Origin: a virus
Length of the DNA stretch: 50,840 nucleotides
Strand: one strand, 5' to 3'
IMG/VR virus record: IMGVR_UViG_3300031862_000007
Location: 1 to 50,840 of that record
In this document: one piece after another, positions 31,362-38,608 of the stretch
Layout of the letters: every line of letters starts with the position of its first letter
Position numbering within the stretch: position 1 is the stretch's first letter
Position numbers and translations under genes: made by a program
The notes under the pieces: model-generated
Told to the model about the DNA's origin: nothing
What the model saw: only the letters and a program-made list of their open reading frames with translations
Database searches by the model: none

Positions 31362-31778
31362 TCATCGGCCTCCTTTTTGGGCTTGCTTTTTAAAAGTGCG
31401 GACTTTTTGTCTCAATTCCAATAGTTCAGGCAAAGTATCCATAGCTCGTTTCTTCCACTTCTCTCGCTCCTCGATGAGGCGGCGAATGGCCCCCAGGGAT
31501 TTAGCCTGTTCGCACCAGGGGTCTAATTGTAACCTCATATAAGCATCATCCAGGGCCGCCAGCATTTCCTTCTCCGTCACTTCACTCATCGGCAGCCTCC
31601 TTGTCCGACGGTTCTTTTTTTCCATAAACGGTATCAGTTTGAAAGTAAGCACAATCTCAAATTTTGTTTTGCATTTCTGACAAGTAACAGATGTGATTCC
31701 ACAAGATTCCGCATATCCAACATCCAGCATTTCTTTACACTTGGGACACGACTCCTGCCAATAATATCTATCACCCAT
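31362..31778 (-). CDS. Zn-ribbon protein fused to helical protein; possible internal start
   Basis: Residues 1-60 hold a zinc ribbon with CPKC and CQKC pairs. Residues 64-138 are a separate helical domain starting MSEVTEKEMLAALDDAY. Between them the DNA has AAGGAGGCTGCCGATGAG, the same junction motif that separates other genes here, but with no stop codon in frame. So this is either a natural fusion or one ORF making a second product from the internal ATG at 31589 (75 residues). Function unknown. Confidence 0.6.
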   Translation of the reverse strand: MGDRYYWQESCPKCKEMLDVGYAESCGITSVTCQKCKTKFEIVLTFKLIPFMEKKNRRTRRLPMSEVTEKEMLAALDDAYMRLQLDPWCEQAKSLGAIRRLIEEREKWKKRAMDTLPELLELRQKVRTFKKQAQKGGR

Positions 31779-31790
31779 TATTTTCTCCTC

Positions 31791-32000
31791 TCATCGGCGA
31801 CCTCCTTCCCAAGAAAAGCCGAATTCAAAATTCAGGACTGTAATAGAAAAATAATGATGATTACCAATCGGATGCCAGTTAGCAGCAAGTCCAAAAAGTA
31901 CAAAGTAAAAACCTGTTTTATCTACAGATGTTTTCCAATAATTACTGAAATAAAAATCCCACTTTTTCTTTCTTGTTATAAGTTTCTCAAATTTATTCAT
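31791..32000 (-). CDS. Hypothetical aromatic-rich small protein (69 aa)
   Basis: A 69-residue protein starting MNKFEKLITRKKKWDFYFSN, rich in Phe, Trp and Tyr, ending WEGGRR where the junction motif encodes the tail and stop. Start overlaps the upstream stop (GATGAATAA). Probably a small beta protein; no family recognised. Confidence 0.55.
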   Translation of the reverse strand: MNKFEKLITRKKKWDFYFSNYWKTSVDKTGFYFVLFGLAANWHPIGNHHYFSITVLNFEFGFSWEGGRR

Positions 32001-32169
32001 CGTCGGCTTCCTCCGGCGGATCGCAACTCGGCTTCACGATAAAAAAATTCCCGCCCTCCAAACCAATCGTTATCTCGTCCACCTCTCTCGGGTCTTCGTT
32101 CTGCTCCCTGCACAGCTCAACCCATTCATCCCAATGGGCGAGGAAAACCTTACCAGCACGGCGGTCCAT
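31993..32169 (-). CDS. Small acidic protein (58 aa)
   Basis: I chose the ATG at 32169 (after GGAGAAAACTA), not the ORF-start at 32247, which lies inside the HNH gene. The product MDRRAGKVFLAHWDEWVELC ends PPEEADDE, with the junction motif encoding the tail. Family not recognised. Confidence 0.55.
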   Translation of the reverse strand: MDRRAGKVFLAHWDEWVELCREQNEDPREVDEITIGLEGGNFFIVKPSCDPPEEADDE

Positions 32170-32714
32170 TAGTTTTCTCCAAAATATTTTTGCATATAAC
32201 GCCGGTTCATTTCTGCATGAAGCCAACGATGGTAACCAAGAGAGCAAATTAATAAATTTGAATTATGATTATCGGCCTTATTTCCATTGATATGATGAGT
32301 CATTTCACCCCGTTTTAAATATCGACCTAAAGCCTTTTCTGCAATTAATCTATGTTCTTGAATATATCCAGTTGCATTAACGAAAGGATGATTAGGACAC
32401 CAGATTAAAATATAACCCCGTGATCTTATCTTGCCGCCCTTCCAACCAGGGCATTTGTCCCCCGTCTGCTTTTGCCGAGCCAACGCCAATGCCGCTTTTG
32501 TTTGTGGTAACATCGGTTTTCCAAAATTAGGACTATTAACCCCTTTGTGTGTTTGACTATATTTATTAAGATTAGATATTACGAGTGGGGAAACTTGTCT
32601 TTTTTTATTGGCTTCAAGTAGGATGGATTTTACATGAGGCGCCATGGGTTTCCCATACATAGGATTATTTTTTCCAACGTTCCAATGTCTTTCAATTCGG
32701 TGATCAGTCATCAA
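32169..32714 (-). CDS. HNH homing-type endonuclease with NUMOD3 repeats
   Basis: A 181-residue free-standing endonuclease. Two NUMOD3-type DNA-binding motifs (NNPMYGKPM and NSPNFGKPM) precede an HNH_3 nuclease with EHRLIAEKALGR, the catalytic H-H-I-N-G-N-K-A-D-N and NSNLLICSLGYH. Such enzymes spread themselves between phage genomes. Its start has TCAGGAGGATTTG. It interrupts the small-gene array and sits directly downstream of a large stem-loop, possibly its landing site. Confidence 0.88.
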   Translation of the reverse strand: MMTDHRIERHWNVGKNNPMYGKPMAPHVKSILLEANKKRQVSPLVISNLNKYSQTHKGVNSPNFGKPMLPQTKAALALARQKQTGDKCPGWKGGKIRSRGYILIWCPNHPFVNATGYIQEHRLIAEKALGRYLKRGEMTHHINGNKADNHNSNLLICSLGYHRWLHAEMNRRYMQKYFGEN

Positions 32715-32731
32715 ATCCTCCTGATTGCGGA

Positions 32732-32821
32732 AGTCTCGGGGGTGGCTAAAATGCCTTCTTTCTACCGGTTTCCTCCTGTCGCTCGGACATTAGCCTAGCG
32801 ACGTTTGCCACCCCCAAGACT
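32732..32821 (-). other. Structured stem-loop between HNH and holin genes
   Basis: A 15-base arm (32732-32746, AGTCTCGGGGGTGGC) pairs with 32807-32821 with one mismatch. Inside is a second hairpin, GTCGCT at 32778-32783 with AGCGAC at 32797-32802. On the minus strand the enclosed DNA also has an AGGAGG and a 14-codon reading frame starting in the loop. It may be a structured leader, an intercistronic processing site or a terminator-like structure. Confidence 0.6.
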
Positions 32822-32834
32822 TTTCAGTGGCGGA

Positions 32835-33092
32835 TCAGTTTGGCGTAGCGGTACCGCCAGCCACCTTCAAAAGTCCATAGCCAGACAGGGCCCCAATGAT
32901 AACTGCGATAAGAAAGGTTATGGCCGCAAAGGTGAAGGCCGTACCTTCACTAATGAACTTGTAGGCCGTAACGCCTACCGAGGCCAGAACCACTAGGACG
33001 ACCGCTACTGGACCTTGAATGACGTTTGGCAGTACCTTTTTTAGGAACTGTACAATGGCCATCACAACCGCAATCGCTTGAAGTTGGGTCAT
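32835..33092 (-). CDS. Holin-like membrane protein (85 aa)
   Basis: Three hydrophobic segments (AIAVVMAIVQFLKKVL, PVAVVLVVLASVGVTAY, FAAITFLIAVIIGALSGYGL) with short charged turns, the usual class I holin layout and length. It has a TTAGGAGGTTAAA site. It is in the early leftward block, far from the endolysin, so it could alternatively be an antiholin or unrelated membrane protein. Confidence 0.6.
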   Translation of the reverse strand: MTQLQAIAVVMAIVQFLKKVLPNVIQGPVAVVLVVLASVGVTAYKFISEGTAFTFAAITFLIAVIIGALSGYGLLKVAGGTATPN

Positions 33093-33126
33093 TTTAACCT
33101 CCTAACTATTTATTTTCTTCCCCCAT

Positions 33127-33246
33127 CTAGGGAAGATATTTCTTCCGATCTCTTGTCTTTGCCGAATCAATCTCATCCAGAACGAAACCAATTAGTAAAC
33201 CAAGGAATAAGCAGCCGAGTATTAATCGTAAAACCTGGCACAACAT
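33127..33246 (-). CDS. Very small membrane protein (39 aa)
   Basis: Starts where the Cys-rich gene stops (TAATG). The product (MLCQVLRLILGCLFLGLLIG then a charged tail) has one membrane helix. The overlap start supports it; function unknown. Confidence 0.5.
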   Translation of the reverse strand: MLCQVLRLILGCLFLGLLIGFVLDEIDSAKTRDRKKYLP

Positions 33247-33479
33247 TAGCGCTTCTCTTCCGATTGCTTGTAGTAGGGACAATTAACTGGCTGTTTTAGG
33301 CTTTCCGCCGTCTCTCTTAGCTCAATAATTTTCTTTCCCCATGAACAGTAGCCGATAAGGGTTCTATCGGGAATTTGAGAGAGGTGTGGCTGGAATGATT
33401 CACAGTGAGGACATTGATAGATGTTATAGATTCCGTTTTCAGGACAGCACTTGTTCTTGCAGAAATTTGCCTTCTTCAT
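33246..33479 (-). CDS. Cys-rich zinc-binding protein (77 aa)
   Basis: Eight cysteines including KNKCCPENG, QCPHCESF, GYCSWG and NCPYYK, which suggest a zinc-binding fold of the type found in small phage regulators. Start overlaps the upstream stop (ATGA). No named family recognised. Confidence 0.55.
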   Translation of the reverse strand: MKKANFCKNKCCPENGIYNIYQCPHCESFQPHLSQIPDRTLIGYCSWGKKIIELRETAESLKQPVNCPYYKQSEEKR

Positions 33480-33781
33480 TTTCCCATGTTCTTTTTCAGC
33501 TTTGTAATTTGTCCCTTGAGGCCAGCGATGCGTTTCTCCTGAAACTGAATATGCTTTCTTCTGTCGGCGGCCAAGCTTTCATACCAATCTTTGTCCTTGA
33601 GAAGCTGCTGATATTCTGGCAGGTCGCGGAGTTTCTGATTGACAAATACCTCCAGGGCATCGGCAATCCTGAGAATCGCGCCAGCTTGAATTTGCCCATC
33701 GCAAAGATGCTGTCCAGGCTCAAGATAACTTCCCCAATTTAACTTTGACTTTTCTCTCCAAGAATTATGTTCCGTAGGCAT
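33476..33781 (-). CDS. Helical coiled-coil protein (101 aa)
   Basis: Starts MPTEHNSWREKSKLNWG after GAAGGAGTAAAAAC. The C-terminal half is a Lys-rich coiled coil (AADRRKHIQFQEKRIAGLKG). It follows the helicase-loader-like gene. Function unknown. Confidence 0.55.
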   Translation of the reverse strand: MPTEHNSWREKSKLNWGSYLEPGQHLCDGQIQAGAILRIADALEVFVNQKLRDLPEYQQLLKDKDWYESLAADRRKHIQFQEKRIAGLKGQITKLKKNMGK

Positions 33782-33785
33782 GTTT

Positions 33786-34289
33786 TTACTCCTTCAGTTT
33801 TTTTGGCTCAAAGACCGGGACGAGATATTTCGTCTCGGCCATTGTCTTCTTTAGTGATTGATAACACCGGAGGAAATGGAGTCTATCCCATGGCTCGTCC
33901 CCGGGATCGAGGTTTCCAAACCTTTCCCATCCCCCAAAGGCCATTTTAATAGCTTCGTTCAAAATGGGGTCATTCCGCCCTTCGCCCCCGATCTGCAAAA
34001 GTGCCCGGTTAGCCCTTCCCCATGCGTCCATCGCCAACCGCTCAAGCTCCTCTGCCGAGATCCCCAGCGCTGCCTCTCTTATTTCCGCCGGCGTCGGCAT
34101 AGAGGAGAACCGCCTTGTGTTTATGATGTGATTTACTCCTGCCGTAAGTAGGGGATAGGGGATGTTGCCCAGACAGGAGTAGTAAATCTCTATCCTCTGC
34201 TTGGAGATTCCGTCTTTCTCAAAGACAGTAGCCAGCATAGCCATAAGTAAAGCAAAGTCCTTTTCCTTCTCAGAGGGGACGATGTTCAT
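33786..34289 (-). CDS. Replicative helicase loader/inhibitor-like protein
   Basis: A 167-residue helical protein with the pattern FALLMAMLATVFEKDGIS, RIEIYYSCLGNIPYPLL and an F-x-x-MPTPAEIREAA motif. Small phage helicase loaders and G39P-like inhibitors show this arrangement of helices and a PTPAEIR-type turn. It overlaps the replication initiator gene upstream. It probably recruits the host DnaB-type helicase, since no phage helicase is visible in this part. Confidence 0.6.
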   Translation of the reverse strand: MNIVPSEKEKDFALLMAMLATVFEKDGISKQRIEIYYSCLGNIPYPLLTAGVNHIINTRRFSSMPTPAEIREAALGISAEELERLAMDAWGRANRALLQIGGEGRNDPILNEAIKMAFGGWERFGNLDPGDEPWDRLHFLRCYQSLKKTMAETKYLVPVFEPKKLKE

Positions 34290-35091
34290 CTTTTTTCTCC
34301 TTTTCTTTATCCTCGAGCCATTCTTTTATGCCGTTGAGTTTGTCTTCTTTTTTGGCCTTGAGATAGAGCTGATCAAATTTCTCTCTAAGAGTAGGCATAC
34401 TGAGGATATTGGCTTTCCAGAATTTGTCTTCTTGGGAGAATCGTATAACTACCTCTATTTCTTCGGGTGTTCTATTATCAGATTGCCGAAGCAGGCGACA
34501 TTCGTTGAGCCATGTTATCTGAGCTTTTTCGCTGATTTTTGAGACTTTTGACTTTGGGTTGTTTTTTATTATGAGGTCGATGAGGAGTTGGCAAAGGTCG
34601 AGATCAATTTTCTCGAACGAAGAAAGAGAATTATATTTTATTTTATATTTCTTTATTTTATTTTTATTTGCGCCAACTGCGGATATGGTATCGATAGGGT
34701 ATTGATAGGGTATATTTAAGTGACTATTATAGGCCAGTAATTTAGGGATTAACTTGTTTCTATTCAGTTCTTTAAGGTCAAGGGCCACTCTCTTCAGTAC
34801 CTTTGGCGACCTTGAACACTGATGTCGGATGAAATTTTTCACCCAAAGTAGCTTTTCGGGAGTGAAAATAATCTTTTTTTTCTTGGATAGGGTATCAAGA
34901 ACAACGGATACCCTATCGATAGGGTATCCAGTTTCTATCGAAATCGTGTCTTCCGTGATATAATAAAGGCCAGCTTGGTTTGAGTGCTCATTTGTAAACA
35001 TCCAGAGATATATAGTCCGACCTTCAGGGGACAAGGTCCGAATAAAAGGGTCACTCCAATAGCGACATTTTATAATTCGATAGTCACCCAT
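34270..35091 (-). CDS. Replication initiator, DnaD/replisome-organiser-like
   Basis: A 273-residue protein. The N-terminus (MGDYRIIKCRYWSDPFIRTL) is typical of phage replisome organisers, with a winged-helix domain (AGLYYITEDTISIETGYPID...LDTLSKKK). A linker and a DnaD-like helical C-terminus follow (ERRLL-type helices, TPEEIEVVIRFSQEDKFWKA). The gene contains iterons, a 24-bp palindrome and an AT-rich segment, so it probably binds its own coding sequence, as lambda O does. The downstream gene is the helicase-loader-like gene. Confidence 0.7.
   Translation of the reverse strand: MGDYRIIKCRYWSDPFIRTLSPEGRTIYLWMFTNEHSNQAGLYYITEDTISIETGYPIDRVSVVLDTLSKKKKIIFTPEKLLWVKNFIRHQCSRSPKVLKRVALDLKELNRNKLIPKLLAYNSHLNIPYQYPIDTISAVGANKNKIKKYKIKYNSLSSFEKIDLDLCQLLIDLIIKNNPKSKVSKISEKAQITWLNECRLLRQSDNRTPEEIEVVIRFSQEDKFWKANILSMPTLREKFDQLYLKAKKEDKLNGIKEWLEDKEKEKKDEHRPL
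34628..34929. other. Candidate replication origin inside the initiator gene
   Basis: Copies of GATAGGGTAT occur at 34694-34718 (two in tandem), near 34887-34896 and in a perfect 24-base palindrome at 34906-34929 (halves GGATACCCTATC and GATAGGGTATCC). An almost pure A/T tract at 34628-34671 lies beside the tandem pair and could be the unwinding element. Iterons plus an AT-rich segment inside the initiator gene is the lambda-O arrangement. Confidence 0.65.
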
Positions 35092-35512
35092 GTTTACCCA
35101 AGCGGCCCCTCTTTATCTTCAGGTTCTTTTGCCGCTCAGAAAATGACTCCTTATCTTTTGCTGAGGGTTTGGATTTTTCTTTTTTGGGGCCAAGAAAAAT
35201 GATGCCTTCTGCGTTAAGTTCTGACATACTTCGCATTTCCCCCTTATCATTCTTCCAAGATCGGTGACGAGGCTTACCTTCAACGACGACCAGTTGTCCT
35301 TTTGTGCCGTATTCAATCATCAATTCGGCCTTCTTGCCGAAGCAAATTATTCTATGGTATTCGACATGGGGGGTTTTTTCGCCAGGCCAGACTTCATTTG
35401 TGGCTAATTGAAACCAAGCCATCTTCGTGCCCTTTTTACTGTCTCTTGTTTTAACTTCTGCGGCAACCCGGCCCACTAAAATGGTTTTACTGAAACTATT
35501 GTAGTCAGCCAT
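35084..35512 (-). CDS. ssb: Single-stranded DNA-binding protein
   Basis: A 142-residue SSB with the OB-fold pattern NSFSKTILVGRVAAEVKTRD, AWFQLATNEVW, VEYHRIICFGKKAELMIEY and KGQLVVVEGKPR. It lies between the initiator and recombination genes. The C-terminus is basic (KRGRLGKHG) and lacks the acidic DDDIPF-type tip that recruits partner proteins; the neighbouring gene product has such a tip. Confidence 0.9.
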   Translation of the reverse strand: MADYNSFSKTILVGRVAAEVKTRDSKKGTKMAWFQLATNEVWPGEKTPHVEYHRIICFGKKAELMIEYGTKGQLVVVEGKPRHRSWKNDKGEMRSMSELNAEGIIFLGPKKEKSKPSAKDKESFSERQKNLKIKRGRLGKHG

Positions 35513-35524
35513 CGGCTTTATTCT

Positions 35525-35905
35525 TTAAAACGGAGGCTCTTCATCTTCACTAGACCCTGTTTCTCTTATGATCTTTACTATCTTTGCTCTTTCCTTCCCC
35601 TTGATTATTTCATGTTTTATTTCGGCCTTAAAGCGCTGGCCCACGGCTTCATGTTCATCTATCTCGATCTCGCCCTCTTCATTCTTTTTACCGCCAAGAG
35701 CAATAAGTATTTCTTTAAGCCTATCCTCATTAGGGAAGAAAAATTCACGATGTTGGTGAGTTTTCCCAGAAGGGTCCTCGGCTTCAAGGTCGAATTCATA
35801 GTAGTCATAACCACTATCGCTTTGTTTTAATTTAGGTAGCCTGGTCACAGTAAAGTTATAAGTACCAAGCGCCAGAATCTCGAATCTTTTTTTTGTGCTT
35901 ATCAT
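35525..35905 (-). CDS. DUF669-like protein with SSB-type acidic tip (126 aa)
   Basis: A 126-residue protein starting MISTKKRFEILALGTYNFTV with alternating strands, a GYDYYEFDLEAEDPSGK segment and a C-terminus EDEEPPF. The ending resembles the SSB tip that docks replication and repair proteins. Its place between SSB and the exonuclease suggests a second ssDNA-binding or recombination mediator protein. The family name is a pattern-based guess. Confidence 0.6.
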   Translation of the reverse strand: MISTKKRFEILALGTYNFTVTRLPKLKQSDSGYDYYEFDLEAEDPSGKTHQHREFFFPNEDRLKEILIALGGKKNEEGEIEIDEHEAVGQRFKAEIKHEIIKGKERAKIVKIIRETGSSEDEEPPF

Positions 35906-35915
35906 GCGTTCTCCT

Positions 35916-36584
35916 TTAGCGAGTGTTCCTTTTTATGGCTGCCCTGTTATAGTGGATTGCTAATAGGTGAATAAAAGTGTCCCATTCTATGGGAAGGTCT
36001 GCCCAAAACTTATAAGAAAAACTTGCTTCCTCTTTATCAATCTTCAGCAGATGACAGCCACCATCCAATAACTTCTTAGGATTATTCTCTTCCCAAATGT
36101 GCTTAGAGGCCGCGAGCTGAATAAGATGATCTTCATAAATCCCCGAGGCGGCCTTCCAGTCAAGAACAGAGAGTTTGTCCCGAATGAAACCCAGGCAATC
36201 TATTCTTGTGCCGAATTTGTATTTCTCAGAAATGCAAACCTGCTCGGTAAGATAGCCTCTAAAGTTGACCATCTTCTTCCATTCTCGAAAATTGAAATAG
36301 GCCATGTCAGCCTTTTTTAACGTTTCTTCTCTCGACTCGATTACAGCGAATTCTTTATCAATATCTGGTTTCATTCTTTTGATGTCGCACTCAATAAGGT
36401 AATGAGCGATAGTCCCGGCATCCGTTGCTTCCTTTGAGGCGTCCATTAGGCTTATGCCTTTTTTTCCTAGCTTCCAGGCCCACCATTTGATCCCATCGGT
36501 TTTCCAGCCGAGGCTTGCTAAGACCGTGGTGATGCCAGGCACTTGCGTTCCGTCTTTAAGCAGGTATATTTGTTTTGGCTTCAC
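35916..36584 (-). CDS. PD-(D/E)XK exonuclease (RecB/Cas4-like)
   Basis: A 222-residue nuclease with GTIAHYLIE (His 61 region), D129 in KFGTRIDCLG, D142-W-K144 in LSVLDWKAA and Q156 in HLIQLAAS. This is the order of RecB-type PD-(D/E)XK exonucleases. The start overlaps the stop of the RecT-like gene by ATGA, so the two form an exonuclease/annealing pair as in Red and RecET systems. Confidence 0.85.
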   Translation of the reverse strand: MKPKQIYLLKDGTQVPGITTVLASLGWKTDGIKWWAWKLGKKGISLMDASKEATDAGTIAHYLIECDIKRMKPDIDKEFAVIESREETLKKADMAYFNFREWKKMVNFRGYLTEQVCISEKYKFGTRIDCLGFIRDKLSVLDWKAASGIYEDHLIQLAASKHIWEENNPKKLLDGGCHLLKIDKEEASFSYKFWADLPIEWDTFIHLLAIHYNRAAIKRNTR

Positions 36585-37543
36585 AATTCTTCCTTTGGTT
36601 CAGGCTCCTTAGCTTCTTCTTTAGGTTTATTTTTCTCCCACCATTTTTTGAATTCGTTTATAGCGTAGGGCAAATTCTGCAAAAGCAGTTTTAGGTCGCT
36701 GAGTTTGCCTTCATGGAAGGATAGATTCCCGAATTTATAGCCAACGAATGTCCGTGGTTGCTTTGTTCCCTCTTCCTGCCAGACCTCAAGAAACTTCTTG
36801 AAATCCTGCGGATGAATGTTGTTTTTGACGAGTTCGTATTTGATATCTTTTATCAGCTCCTCTTTCTCCGCTTCCATCTCTTTTCTGTTTTTCTCTTTCT
36901 CTTCGGATTCTGGAGTAGGGATTAACTCGGCTGGTGTGACGGGGATCTCAATCGCCGCCTCAGTTTCCATCTCTTCTTTCGAATAAAGGCCCAGCGCCAG
37001 GTCCGGGGCATAGGCCCTGACTCCATTTGAGACACAACGCCACAGGTTCATCTGCTTCGGATACTGAACATAACTTGTCTTGTCCGTGAGTTTCGCCCGC
37101 TTTGCGTCGTCCGAGGTGAATGTTTCCGTGTGAGACTCAAATCCAGGTCTTGAGAATTCGAGCTTGCAAATGTTCTCATCGCTTTTGATGACCTTATAGG
37201 TCAGGCCCTTTTGGATAGCCAAAGCCAACAGTGCCTTTGCCTCAATGCAGACCCGGCCTTTTACGATGGACATCGTTTGGAGCGCCTGGACGGGTTTGAG
37301 CCCCAGCTCCCGACCATATTCGATGATGGCGACAGCCCCCGATATACTTTGGATTCCCGGGAAGAGCTTGCTTTGAAAGAGAAACCTTCCCAATTTCTCG
37401 AGATTTCCAGAGTCGGGAAGCAGGGCCTTGTCATCGTCTCGCTTAATGACGGCGAGTTCCGAAGGCTTGATGGTTCCGGGTATTCTTTTGATGAGGCCCT
37501 TTCTTGGCTTTCTATATGTTTTGGCTTTTTTCTTTTTCGGCAT
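36581..37543 (-). CDS. RecT-like single-strand annealing protein
   Basis: I chose the ATG at 37543 (after GGAGGAACG). The 320-residue protein has GAVAIIEYGRELGLKPVQAL, KGRVCIEAKALLALAIQKG, a FTSDDAKRAKL segment, W-R-C-V-S-N-G-V-R-A and an acidic tail. This pattern is common in phage proteins annotated as RecT family. It probably anneals ssDNA produced by the partner exonuclease. The Lys-rich N-terminus (MPKKKKAKTYRKPRKG) and acidic C-terminus are notable. Confidence 0.6.
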   Translation of the reverse strand: MPKKKKAKTYRKPRKGLIKRIPGTIKPSELAVIKRDDDKALLPDSGNLEKLGRFLFQSKLFPGIQSISGAVAIIEYGRELGLKPVQALQTMSIVKGRVCIEAKALLALAIQKGLTYKVIKSDENICKLEFSRPGFESHTETFTSDDAKRAKLTDKTSYVQYPKQMNLWRCVSNGVRAYAPDLALGLYSKEEMETEAAIEIPVTPAELIPTPESEEKEKNRKEMEAEKEELIKDIKYELVKNNIHPQDFKKFLEVWQEEGTKQPRTFVGYKFGNLSFHEGKLSDLKLLLQNLPYAINEFKKWWEKNKPKEEAKEPEPKEEL

Positions 37544-37651
37544 CGTTCCTCCGTTCATTTAGGGCAGGGGATGGTTGCGACCCCCACCCTTCGATTCTGA
37601 GGAGTTTATGGGAAGAAAGTTTGAGAGGAGGATAGCAACCGTATCTTCTCC

Positions 37652-37885
37652 TTACAAATGTTTTTCGGGTCCGCCCTTTAGCTCAAGCTCAAAGACTTCG
37701 CCATCCTCGACCTTGATTTTAGGCTCACTGATTTGCTCTTTGGAAAGCCGAAGCTCGAGTTCGTCTATTCTTTTTTGGTAAAGATCGATCATGGCGTTGG
37801 TCTCTGCACGAAAATCAGAGAGCCAACTTCGGAATTGGTTGAGTATGACCTTGCCGTTCTTCGCTGTGGGTTGAGTTTGTTCCAT
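37652..37885 (-). CDS. Helical coiled-coil protein (77 aa)
   Basis: A charged helical protein (ETNAMIDLYQKRIDELELRL) with an acidic C-terminus. It has a GAGGAGCAAGA start region. It precedes the recombination pair; the ~110 bases between hold a GGTTGC/GCAACC inverted repeat and no other gene I can support. Family not recognised. Confidence 0.55.
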   Translation of the reverse strand: MEQTQPTAKNGKVILNQFRSWLSDFRAETNAMIDLYQKRIDELELRLSKEQISEPKIKVEDGEVFELELKGGPEKHL

Positions 37886-37915
37886 TCTTGCTCCTCAATA
37901 AGTTTAGTTTTATTT

Positions 37916-38287
37916 TTACCGGCAGAGACCTGTCTTGGTAAATCCGATTTCTTTCCAATGATGAGAAATATGGTGTGATTGTGATAAAAATAAACTTAGA
38001 TTCGTCGGCCTATCGTCGTTTGTTATCCCGTTTTTATGATGGACAATTTCTTTTGGTAAAATAAATCTGCCGATTATTTTTTCCATGATTAAATGTGATC
38101 GTCGGACATAACCATTCTTGTCGGCATATGGATGATTTATAGACTTGACAAGGATATAGCCGCTTTTATCCGATGTAACTCCTCCCCTCCAACGATGATT
38201 TAGTTTTCCTAATTTTGATAAACCGTTATTATTATAATTTTTGTAGTTGACATAATATTCCTTATGTAACCCATATGTTATTCGCAC
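37916..38287 (-). CDS. HNH endonuclease (123 aa)
   Basis: An HNH_3-type nuclease without NUMOD repeats: NHRWRGG, GYVRRSHLIMEKIIGR, IVHHKNGITNDDRPTNLSLF. The C-x-x-C pairs are missing, as is normal for this subtype. It overlaps the repressor gene by 10 bases. Together with the 32169-32714 gene it shows two free-standing HNH insertions in this early block. Confidence 0.85.
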   Translation of the reverse strand: MRITYGLHKEYYVNYKNYNNNGLSKLGKLNHRWRGGVTSDKSGYILVKSINHPYADKNGYVRRSHLIMEKIIGRFILPKEIVHHKNGITNDDRPTNLSLFLSQSHHISHHWKEIGFTKTGLCR

Positions 38288-38487
38288 AGTTCTCCCAACT
38301 CTATTCCTAAAGAATAACTTATGCTCTTCAATGTTTCAAGCTCAGGATTCTTTGATATCCCATTTTCAAGCCGAGAGATGTGTACTCGACTGCATCCAGC
38401 TACTTTTGCAAGATAAGCTTGGCTCCAGCCCAATTCTCTTCTTTTTTTCTTTATTTTTTTGCCGATGTTGGTTCTTGAATATTTCAT
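38278..38487 (-). CDS. XRE-family repressor-like HTH protein (69 aa)
   Basis: A complete helix-turn-helix of the XRE/Cro-CI type: IGKKIKKKRRELGWSQAYLAKVAGCSRVHISRLENG then LSKNPELETL-like helices. It has no dimerisation or protease domain, so it acts as a small repressor or Cro-like protein. It is divergent from the lipoprotein gene across an operator region. It is the best candidate for immunity control. Confidence 0.85.
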   Translation of the reverse strand: MKYSRTNIGKKIKKKRRELGWSQAYLAKVAGCSRVHISRLENGISKNPELETLKSISYSLGIELGELCE

Positions 38488-38493
38488 TTCTAC

Positions 38494-38587
38494 CCTTATG
38501 TTATATTATGTTATAACAATTTCATAAAAAGTCAAGTAGTTTTTTTAAATATTTTTCTATTGACACTCAAAAAAATCGTGATAAAAT
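38494..38587. promoter_or_regulatory. Divergent promoters and operator between repressor and lipoprotein
   Basis: Leftward: TTGACT (minus strand, 38530-38535), 16-base spacer, TAACAT (38508-38513). ATGTTATA occurs at 38498-38505 and 38508-38515, overlapping that -10, a likely operator for the XRE protein. Rightward: TTGACA at 38560-38565, 16 bases, TAAAAT at 38582-38587, close to consensus. The strong GAGGAGG site follows at 38596-38602. Confidence 0.65.
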
Positions 38588-38608
38588 AAAATAGATGAGG
38601 AGGAAAAT

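Noticed and set aside
31011-31424. 137-residue plus-strand ORF in the early region
   Set aside because: Opposite the 149-residue early gene, without a ribosome-binding site; composition typical of a shadow frame.
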